Source: an uncultured Pseudomonadota bacterium (lineage in GTDB: Bacteria; Myxococcota_A; UBA796; CAJQPC01). From it: a DNA stretch of 5,133 nt. The notes beneath the pieces are model-generated. The model made no database searches, was not told the DNA's origin, and saw nothing but the letters and a program-made list of their open reading frames with translations. Location of the stretch: the NCBI GenBank assembly GCA_937915955.1, contig CALGIB010000317.1, forward strand, positions 1 through 5,133. The letters are read 5' to 3'. Made by a program: the position numbers and the translations under genes. Shown here in pieces: positions 1 to 5,133 of the stretch; positions within the stretch are counted from its first letter, which is position 1; the number at the start of each line of letters is the position of its first letter.

Positions 1-1
1 G

Positions 2-1576
2 GGCGTGGCGCTGGGCGTGGCTGCGGTGCCCGAGGGCCTGCCCGCGGTCGTGACCATCGCCCTGTCCCGGGGCGTCCAGCGCATGGCCGCGCGAAACGCC
101 CTGGTCCGGCGCCTGCCCGCGGTGGAGACCCTGGGTGCAGCGACGGTGATCTGCACGGACAAGACGGGCACCCTGACCACCGGCCGCATGGAGCTGCGCG
201 AGCTGCACGCTCGAGACGAGGACCTGGCGCTGCGCGTGATGGTGGCGTGCAACGAGGCCTGCCTGCCGGACCTGGGCTCGCCCACCGAGCTCGCGCTGCT
301 GCGCTACGCGGCCGGGCGTGGGCTCGAGCGAGGCGCTCTGGAGGAGAGCTGCCCTCGCACGGGGCTGGTCCCCTTCGACAGCAGCCACCGCCGGATGCGG
401 GTCGAGCTCGAGGACGGCCGGGCCTATGTCAAGGGCGCCCCCGAGGCCCTGGCCGAGCTGACCGGCGAGGCGCTGGAGATGCCGGAGCGGCTTGCCGCGC
501 GAGGTCTCCGTGTGCTCGGCCTCTGCGAGGGGCCCATCGCGGGGCCGCTGGCCTTCGCGGGCTGGGTGGGCCTGGCCGATCCGCCCCGGGACTCGGCGCG
601 GCAGGCCGTCTCGCTGGCCCGTCGGGCCGGCATCGAGACCGTGATGATCACCGGGGATCACCCGGTGACCGCCAGGGCCATCGCGGCTGAGCTCGGAATC
701 GAGCGGGTGCACGCCCGGGCCACGCCCCGGGACAAGCTCGAGCTGGTCCGGGCCTTGCGCGCCGAGGGCGCGGTCGTGGCCATGACTGGCGACGGGGTCA
801 ACGACGCGCCGGCTCTGCGCGAGGCCGACGTCGGCATCGCCATGGGCCGCACCGGGACCGAGGTCACCCGCCAGGCCAGCGACATGGTCCTGACCGACGA
901 CGACTTCGCGACCATCGTCGAGGCCATCCGCGAGGGCCGCGGCATCTTCGACAACATCCGCAAGACGCTGGTCTACCTGCTGGGGGGCAACGCCGGCGAG
1001 CTGGCCCTGATGCTGGCCAGCGCGGTGCTGGGCCTGCCGATGCCGCTGCTGCCGCTGCAGCTGCTGTGGATCAACCTGGTCACCGACGGCCTGCCCGCCT
1101 TGGCCCTGGTCACCGACCCGCCGGACCCTGACGTGCTCGAGCGCCCGCCTCGACCTCCCGCGCAGCCCTTCCTCGGTCCCTCGGAGTGGAGGCGCGTCGG
1201 CGCCATCGGGCTGGTCGACGCCAGCGTCAGCCTCGGGGTCTTCGTCTGGGCGCTGCCCCAGGGCCAGGACGGCGCGCGCACCCTGGTCTTCACCACTCTG
1301 GTGTTCTGCGAGCTCTTCCGGGCCTTCGCCGCGCGCAGCGAGGGTCGGGTGCTCTTCGAGGTCGGCGCGTTCACGAACCTGCGACTGCTCGCCGTGGTCG
1401 GCGCCTCGGTGCTGCTCCAGCTGGGGCTCCTGTCCTGGGCCCCGAGCCGCGAGCTGCTGGGGCTGGTCCCGCTCGGTGCCGGACAGCTGGGGCTGTGCCT
1501 GCTGCTGGGGCTGGTGCCGGTCACGGTCTTCGAGCTGTCCAAGTGGGGCAGGCGATGGCTGCACGGAGGATCTTGA
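2..1576 (+). CDS. P-type cation-transporting ATPase, type II (Ca2+-type), C-terminal part (5' end outside window)
   Basis: This is the C-terminal 524 codons of an inner-membrane pump that couples ATP hydrolysis to cation transport, most likely Ca2+ export. The reading frame is open to the left edge and begins inside transmembrane segment M4, so the GTG at position 5 is not the start; M1-M3 and the actuator domain lie upstream. Numbering residues from that GTG, I see the M4 PEGLP motif (9-13), the phosphorylation motif DKTGTLT with D52, nucleotide-domain motifs PFD (123-125) and KGAPE (143-147), DPPRD (192-196), TGDHP (216-220) and the hinge TGDGVND (261-267). M5-M10 follow at about 325-508. 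SERCA Ca2+ ligands appear conserved: E10 (M4), N329 and E332 (M5), N357, T360 and D361 (M6), and E436 (M8). From family knowledge this favours Ca2+ over Na+/K+ or H+. The N domain is short: D52 to K143 is 91 residues, against about 164 in SERCA. Family assignment is near certain; the transported ion is inferred. Confidence 0.95.
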   Translation, partial: GVALGVAAVPEGLPAVVTIALSRGVQRMAARNALVRRLPAVETLGAATVICTDKTGTLTTGRMELRELHARDEDLALRVMVACNEACLPDLGSPTELALLRYAAGRGLERGALEESCPRTGLVPFDSSHRRMRVELEDGRAYVKGAPEALAELTGEALEMPERLAARGLRVLGLCEGPIAGPLAFAGWVGLADPPRDSARQAVSLARRAGIETVMITGDHPVTARAIAAELGIERVHARATPRDKLELVRALRAEGAVVAMTGDGVNDAPALREADVGIAMGRTGTEVTRQASDMVLTDDDFATIVEAIREGRGIFDNIRKTLVYLLGGNAGELALMLASAVLGLPMPLLPLQLLWINLVTDGLPALALVTDPPDPDVLERPPRPPAQPFLGPSEWRRVGAIGLVDASVSLGVFVWALPQGQDGARTLVFTTLVFCELFRAFAARSEGRVLFEVGAFTNLRLLAVVGASVLLQLGLLSWAPSRELLGLVPLGAGQLGLCLLLGLVPVTVFELSKWGRRWLHGGS

Positions 1577-1578
1577 TG
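1565..1578 (+). promoter_or_regulatory. Shine-Dalgarno-like GGAGGA plus TGATG stop/start overlap at the ATPase end
   Basis: GGAGGA (1565-1570) lies five bases before an ATG at 1576-1578 that shares one base with the ATPase stop TGA (1574-1576). This ATG is in the nadE frame, with no stop before the nadE body, so it is a formal rival start adding 43 residues. I do not favour it: 11 of the 43 added codons end in A or T, against 2 of 43 in the nadE stretch from 1741, and the added residues resemble no part of a glutaminase domain. GGAGGA also simply encodes the two Gly codons at the end of the ATPase. Confidence 0.3.
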
Positions 1579-1694
1579 GGCCCGGACGCAGGGCTGACGG
1601 CGGCCGCCCCAGGCGCTCCACCGGACACTTGCATCGGGGCCTGTTCGTCGGGCTGCGCAAGGCAGTCCTGGGCTGATAGGGGAGGGCGCAGACC

Positions 1695-1699
1695 GGAGG
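1695..1699 (+). promoter_or_regulatory. Ribosome binding site deciding the nadE start
   Basis: GGAGG lies five bases before the GTG at 1705. It is the best ribosome binding site near the first residues of the glutaminase domain and supports GTG 1705. A later in-frame GTG at 1735 has no purine-rich sequence at the right distance. Confidence 0.7.
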
Positions 1700-1704
1700 T
1701 CCTC

Positions 1705-3765
1705 GTGGCCGGCATCTCTCCTCGCACCGCGCATGTGGCAGCCGCCTCGCTCAACCAGACCGTCGGTGACTGGTCGGGCAACCTGGGGCGCGTGCTCGCC
1801 GTCATCGAGCAGGCCCGCGCTCGGGGCGTGCAGCTGCTCGTGCTGCCCGAGATGTGCCTGCCCGGCTACTCGCTGGGGGACCGCCTGACGCGCCGGGGAA
1901 CCCTCGATCGGAGCTGGGCGATGCTCGAGGCGATCGAGCCCCACACGGCGGGCATGGCCGTGGCCGTCGGCCTGCCCGTGCTGCACCGGGGCGTGCTGTA
2001 CAACGCCGTCGCCGTCCTGGTCGACGGCCGCTGCCGTGGTCTGGTCTGCAAGGAGTACCTGGCCGTCGGGGACGTTCAGTACGAGGGCCGCTGGTTCCAG
2101 AGCTGGCCGCACGGGCGGGTGGAGACCTTCCAGTCCGCTAGCGGCCGCAGCTTCCCCATCGGCACGCTGATCTTCCAGGTGCCGGGCCTGGGGCGCTTCG
2201 CGATCGAGGTGTGCGAGGACGGGTGGAAGGGCCTGCGTCCGGGCTCCGTGTACGCCCTGGCCGGGGCCGAGATCGTGTGCAATCCCTCGGCCAGCTGGTT
2301 CGTGATCGGCAAGCACGCCGTGCGCCGCAGCATGGTCGAGCAGATCAGCCGCGAGGACCACTGCGCCTACCTGTACACCTCGCTGCTGGGCTGCGACAGC
2401 ACCCGCCTGGTCTTCGACGGCAGCGTGCTGCTGGCGGTGGACGGGGCCATCGCGGACGAGGGCCGCCGGCTGCTGTTCACCGAGGCCTGCGAGCTTCGGG
2501 ACGTGCGGGTCGATCTGGACGCGCTGCGGCTCTCCCGGATGGAGGAGGGCAGCTGGCGCGAGCAGGTCGCGGCCTTTGGTCGGGGCGACTACGGGCCGGC
2601 GCCGAGGCTCGTCGAGGTCGACGCGGATCTGGGCACATGTCCCCCCGCCGAGGCCCCCGCGCCCTACTGGGAGCCCGGGCCGGAGCCCCTCGTTGACCCC
2701 AGCCTGCAGTGGCTGGTCGAGGCGGGGCTGATCCGAGCGATCCGGCCGCTGGACCTGAACCACCTGGAGCTCGAGCTGGCGCTGTGCCTGGCCCTGCGCG
2801 ACTACACGGCCAAGTGCCGCATCCCGAGCATGACCCTGGCCCTCTCCGGTGGGCGGGACTCGGCGATGGTGGCCGTCCTGGTCGCGCGCATGGTCCGCTA
2901 CGACCGCCCGGAGCTCTCGGGCGAGGCGCTGAAGGCCGAGGTCGGGCGGCACCTCATCACCGCCTACATGGCCACCGAGAACAGCGGCCCGGTGACGGAG
3001 GGCGCGGCCCGCGCCCTGGCCGAGGAGCTCGGCGCCCGGCACCTGCGTGCGGGCATCCAGGAGGCCGTGGACGTGCACCAGCGCCTCGCCGGGGACATGG
3101 TGGGCGAGGAGCTGAGCTGGACGAACCCCAGCCACGACGTCGCCCTGCAGAACGTGCAGGCCCGCCTGCGCGGCTCGCTGATCTGGATGATCGCCAACCT
3201 GCACGGCAGCCTGCTGCTGGCGACCTCGAACAAGTCCGAGGCGGCCGTCGGGTACACCACGATGGACGGCGACACGAGCGGCGGCGTCGCGCCCATCGCG
3301 GACGTACCCAAGAGCCTGGTCAGCCTGTGGCTGCGGTGGGCCCGGCAGGTGCACGGCATCGAGGCGCTGGATCGGGTCAACGTGCAGCAGCCCACCGCCG
3401 AGCTGAGGCCGCCCGACCAGGAGCAGACCGACGAGGGCGACCTGATGCCCTTCGCGGTGCTGGACCAGCTGATGTACCTGTTCGTGCAGCGCGCGATGAG
3501 CCCGGTCGACATCTTCGAGGCGCTCTGGCCACGCATGAGCGAGCGCTACGGGGGCCGGCCCGAGCGCTTCGCGGCCCACATCCGCAAGTTCGTCGTGCTG
3601 CTCTGCCGCGCCCAGTGGAAGCGCGAGCGCTTCGCCATCAGCTTCCGCGTCACGGCCTTCGACCTGGACCCCAAGACGGGCTTCCGCTTCCCGCCTGTGC
3701 AGGAGCCCTTCACGGCCGAGCTGCTCGAGCTGGACGCCCACGTCGCGGGGCTGCGTGCTCCCTGA
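1705..3765 (+). CDS. nadE: Glutamine-dependent NAD+ synthetase (glutaminase plus synthetase)
   Basis: This cytoplasmic enzyme makes the last step of NAD+ synthesis: deamido-NAD+ + glutamine + ATP gives NAD+ + glutamate + AMP + pyrophosphate. At 686 residues it matches the long two-domain form (Mycobacterium tuberculosis NadE is 679), not the short ammonia-only form. Residues about 10-285 are a nitrilase-fold glutaminase with catalytic triad E49 (LPEMCLPGYS), K116 (CKEYLAV) and C170 (EVCEDGW). Residues about 350-680 are the synthetase, with the ATP-pyrophosphatase loop SGGRDS (381-386) and the NadE signature from SNKSE (508-512) through VGY, GD and VPK (534-536). The loop after K116 (GDVQYEGRWF) differs from the mycobacterial type and points to a subgroup I associate with proteobacteria. 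I chose GTG 1705 for its GGAGG site and because conserved sequence starts about ten residues later; ATG 1576 and GTG 1735 are alternatives. The stop overlaps the LysR gene start. Confidence 0.96.
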   Translation: MAGISPRTAHVAAASLNQTVGDWSGNLGRVLAVIEQARARGVQLLVLPEMCLPGYSLGDRLTRRGTLDRSWAMLEAIEPHTAGMAVAVGLPVLHRGVLYNAVAVLVDGRCRGLVCKEYLAVGDVQYEGRWFQSWPHGRVETFQSASGRSFPIGTLIFQVPGLGRFAIEVCEDGWKGLRPGSVYALAGAEIVCNPSASWFVIGKHAVRRSMVEQISREDHCAYLYTSLLGCDSTRLVFDGSVLLAVDGAIADEGRRLLFTEACELRDVRVDLDALRLSRMEEGSWREQVAAFGRGDYGPAPRLVEVDADLGTCPPAEAPAPYWEPGPEPLVDPSLQWLVEAGLIRAIRPLDLNHLELELALCLALRDYTAKCRIPSMTLALSGGRDSAMVAVLVARMVRYDRPELSGEALKAEVGRHLITAYMATENSGPVTEGAARALAEELGARHLRAGIQEAVDVHQRLAGDMVGEELSWTNPSHDVALQNVQARLRGSLIWMIANLHGSLLLATSNKSEAAVGYTTMDGDTSGGVAPIADVPKSLVSLWLRWARQVHGIEALDRVNVQQPTAELRPPDQEQTDEGDLMPFAVLDQLMYLFVQRAMSPVDIFEALWPRMSERYGGRPERFAAHIRKFVVLLCRAQWKRERFAISFRVTAFDLDPKTGFRFPPVQEPFTAELLELDAHVAGLRAP

Positions 3766-4594
3766 TCTCGAGTCCCTGCGCTGCTTCGAGGCGGCCGCCC
3801 GGCACCCCAGCTTCCGGGCGGCGGCCAGCTCGGTGGCGCTCAGCCCGGCCTCCTTCAGCGAGCGCATCCGCAGCCTCGAGGAGGGCTTGGGGGCGCGGCT
3901 GTTCGACCGAGGCCCCCGGCACCTGAGGATGACCGCGGCCGGCGAGCGCCTGCTGCCCCACGCGCGCAAGCTGCTGGCCGAGGCCTGGCGCTGCGCCGAG
4001 ATCGCCAGCGGCTCGGATCCGGCCTTCGAGCTGATGCTGGGCACCCGCTACGAGCTGGGGCTGAGCTGGCTGGTCCCGGCGCTCCAGCCCTTGTCCGAGC
4101 GTCGACCCCAGCGCAGCCTGGACCTGTACTTCGGCAATACCGAACACCTCCTGCAAGCCCTGGACTCGGGTCGCGTCGACGCGGTCGTGGGCTCGATGCG
4201 CCTGACCCGCCCGGGCCTGCGCATCGCCCTTCTGCACGAGGAGACCTACCGCCTGGTCGCCGCCCCGGAGGCGGACCTCAGCGTGCTGCTGGACACCTCG
4301 AAGGACCTGCCGCTCTACCGCTACTGGCAGGACGCCCAGCCCGACGTCCACTGGGATCGCCTGGAGTGCCTGAGCACCATCGGCGCGCTGCGGATCCGCG
4401 CGCTGGCTGGCGCGGGCTTCTGCGTGCTGCCCGAGTACTTCATCCGCGAGGACCTGGCTCGGGGCCGCCTCGTGCGGCTGTTCGATGCCCCGCTGCGGAG
4501 CGACTGGTTCCGCCTGTTCTGGCTCGAGGGCCACCCCCGCGACGCCGAGCTCGCGGAGCTGGGTCAGGAGCTGTCCGAGCTGCCGCTGGCGTGA
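3755..4594 (+). CDS. LysR-type transcriptional regulator
   Basis: This is a 279-residue DNA-binding regulator of the LysR family. Residues 4-63 form the winged helix-turn-helix: the LxxLRxFxAAA start, the helix-turn-helix around FRAAASSVALSPASFSERI (20-38), then SLEEGLGARLFDR (40-52) and the wing ending in MTAAGERLL. A linker helix follows (about 64-88). The effector-binding domain runs from about 92 (LMLGTRYELGLSWLVPAL) to the end and includes LDSGRVDAVVGS (136-147) and GAGFCVLPEYF (219-229). Length is slightly below the usual 290-310. The start GTG lies 11 bases inside the end of nadE, with GGGG (3747-3750) as a weak ribosome site, so translation is probably coupled to nadE. LysR genes are more often divergent from their targets; being downstream in the same direction is less usual. 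The ligand and target genes cannot be read from the sequence. Confidence 0.93.
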   Translation: MLPDLESLRCFEAAARHPSFRAAASSVALSPASFSERIRSLEEGLGARLFDRGPRHLRMTAAGERLLPHARKLLAEAWRCAEIASGSDPAFELMLGTRYELGLSWLVPALQPLSERRPQRSLDLYFGNTEHLLQALDSGRVDAVVGSMRLTRPGLRIALLHEETYRLVAAPEADLSVLLDTSKDLPLYRYWQDAQPDVHWDRLECLSTIGALRIRALAGAGFCVLPEYFIREDLARGRLVRLFDAPLRSDWFRLFWLEGHPRDAELAELGQELSELPLA

Positions 4595-4616
4595 CGTTCG
4601 GAATGTCCGAACTTCA
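4592..4616. promoter_or_regulatory. Near-perfect inverted repeat, candidate operator (or transcript-end hairpin)
   Basis: The core is GTTCGGA-ATG-TCCGAAC (4596-4612), two exact 7-base arms around a 3-base spacer. After one mismatched pair (4595/4613) the symmetry resumes for three more pairs (TGA 4592-4594 with TCA 4614-4616), giving 10 of 11 matched pairs. It contains a centred T-N11-A (T4598, A4610), the loose LysR binding pattern. It overlaps the stop codon of the LysR gene and lies 91 bases before the next start codon. No T-run follows it, so a classical intrinsic terminator is not supported. The symmetry is seen directly; the function is inferred. Confidence 0.45.
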
Positions 4617-4695
4617 GGCTCTGGATCATCCCGCCGTCGGGCTCGGCCTCAGGGGCTACCTTCCTGACGACCCCGCTGTCGCCAACCTACTCCCC

Positions 4696-4699
4696 GGAG
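4696..4699 (+). promoter_or_regulatory. Ribosome binding site of the lipoprotein-like gene
   Basis: GGAG lies eight bases before the ATG at 4708, a normal spacing. It supports that ATG as a real start and so supports the gene, which has no stop codon in the window. Confidence 0.6.
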
Positions 4700-4707
4700 C
4701 TGTCCCG

Positions 4708-5133
4708 ATGAAGCCCTCCTCCTTCGACGCCGCACTCGCCTCCGCCGCCCGCGTCGCCTGCGCCATAGGCCTGGTCGGCTGCGTGCCGGCCGGGAGCCTC
4801 AAGCTCGACTCCAACCCGATCGACAGCGCCAGCGCGCGCTACGACGACTCGGTCGCGGACTCCCCCTCAGACAGCGAGGAGGCCTGCAGCGAGGACACGC
4901 TGGCCGCGGACTTCGCCGCCGGCGCGGTGGACGCCGACACCGAGGCCTGCTGCCAGGAGGTCGCCGAGGGCTACGACGCCAACGAGCTGGTCGGCCTGGA
5001 GGACTGGGCCAGCCGCACCGACTGCTGCGAGCTGCTCGAGTGGCAGGGCAGCATGGCGTGCACGCCCTGGGGACCGCCGCGCCCCCCGCGCGCCGACTTC
5101 CTGAGGGGCTCTGCGCTGGCCAGGGTCCTGGCG
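4708..5133 (+). CDS. Probable secreted lipoprotein, acidic and Cys-rich, function unknown (3' end outside window)
   Basis: The frame is open from ATG 4708 to the right edge (142 codons) and does not end in the window. I do not recognise a characterised family. Residues 1-25 look like a lipoprotein signal peptide: K2 and R15, a short hydrophobic stretch VACAIGLV (16-23) and a lipobox LVGC with C25 as the lipidated residue. V26 follows, which by the E. coli rule would send it to the outer membrane. Residues 30-115 are strongly acidic, about 23 Asp/Glu against 3 Lys/Arg. Cysteines occur at C60, the pair C81-C82, the pair C106-C107 and C118. The flanks TEACCQEV and RTDCCELLEW suggest two related units. 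CTPWGPPRPP (118-127) follows, then a possible helix at the edge. Export would allow disulfides or metal binding, but neither is shown. The ribosome site, lipobox and GC-rich third positions make a real gene likely. The signal's hydrophobic core is short, so the lipoprotein call is moderate. Confidence 0.72.
   Translation, partial: MKPSSFDAALASAARVACAIGLVGCVPAGSLKLDSNPIDSASARYDDSVADSPSDSEEACSEDTLAADFAAGAVDADTEACCQEVAEGYDANELVGLEDWASRTDCCELLEWQGSMACTPWGPPRPPRADFLRGSALARVLA

Noticed and set aside
1186..1704. Extension of the nadE frame upstream into the pump gene, as one 859-residue protein
   Set aside because: Before 1577 this frame is a shadow of the pump's coding frame, and the part from 1577 to 1704 has weaker codon bias. 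NadE homology begins only after about 1735.
1577..1704. Promoter for nadE in the 128-bp gap (TTGCAT at 1629-1634 and TGATAG at 1674-1679 were considered)
   Set aside because: TTGCAT matches only three of six -35 consensus bases, no -10 box lies at the right spacing, and the two do not pair with each other. No sigma-54 GG/GC spacing was found either.
2709..3926. A 405-codon plus-strand open frame inside nadE running into the LysR gene
   Set aside because: It is out of frame with the strong NadE motifs and translates to Arg/Gly/Pro/Ala-rich sequence typical of a shifted frame in GC-rich DNA.
973..4044. A 1023-codon open frame on the minus strand, antisense to the pump, nadE and the LysR gene
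   Set aside because: It crosses three well-supported genes and its translation is low-complexity, rich in Ala, Arg, Gly, Gln and His with no recognisable domain. Long antisense open frames are expected where third codon positions are nearly all G or C.
3710..4534. A 274-codon minus-strand open frame opposite the LysR gene
   Set aside because: It is a compositional shadow of the LysR codons, with repeated Gln/Ala/Arg/Gly and no motif, while the plus-strand frame is a clear LysR protein.
4630..4641. Small hairpin CCCG-CCGT-CGGG between the LysR gene and the lipoprotein gene
   Set aside because: Four-base GC stems occur often by chance in DNA of this composition, and there is no T-run after it to support a terminator.

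Overview
This window is very GC-rich (third codon positions are almost all G or C) and looks bacterial. The codon use, the NadE variant, the LysR type and a Cys-rich acidic lipoprotein-like gene suggest a Myxococcota-like (former Deltaproteobacteria) chromosome. That assignment is an inference and was not checked by any search. All four recognisable genes lie on the + strand and are closely packed.

Layout: (1) Positions 1-1576 hold the C-terminal part of a type II P-type cation ATPase that enters from the left edge. It keeps every side-chain ligand known from the two Ca2+ sites of SERCA but has an unusually short nucleotide-binding domain. (2) After a 128-bp gap, 1705-3765 encodes a complete two-domain glutamine-dependent NAD+ synthetase (NadE), with a nitrilase-type glutaminase followed by an ATP-pyrophosphatase synthetase. 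(3) A LysR-type regulator (3755-4594) starts inside the last codons of nadE, so the two are probably translationally coupled. (4) A near-perfect 25-bp dyad covers the regulator's stop codon. (5) A gene starting at 4708 encodes a probable secreted lipoprotein with paired cysteines and strong negative charge; it runs off the right edge.

Working together: nadE and the LysR gene form a likely operon. Whether the ATPase shares that transcript is open. The dyad, which contains a centred T-N11-A, could be a site where the LysR protein or another regulator controls the downstream lipoprotein gene, or it could be a transcript-end hairpin. I see no tRNA, rRNA, mobile element, CRISPR array or phage gene. 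Most of the window is ordinary housekeeping content. The points worth a second look are the dyad, the uncharacterised lipoprotein, the nadE-LysR overlap, the competing nadE starts and the compact ATPase.
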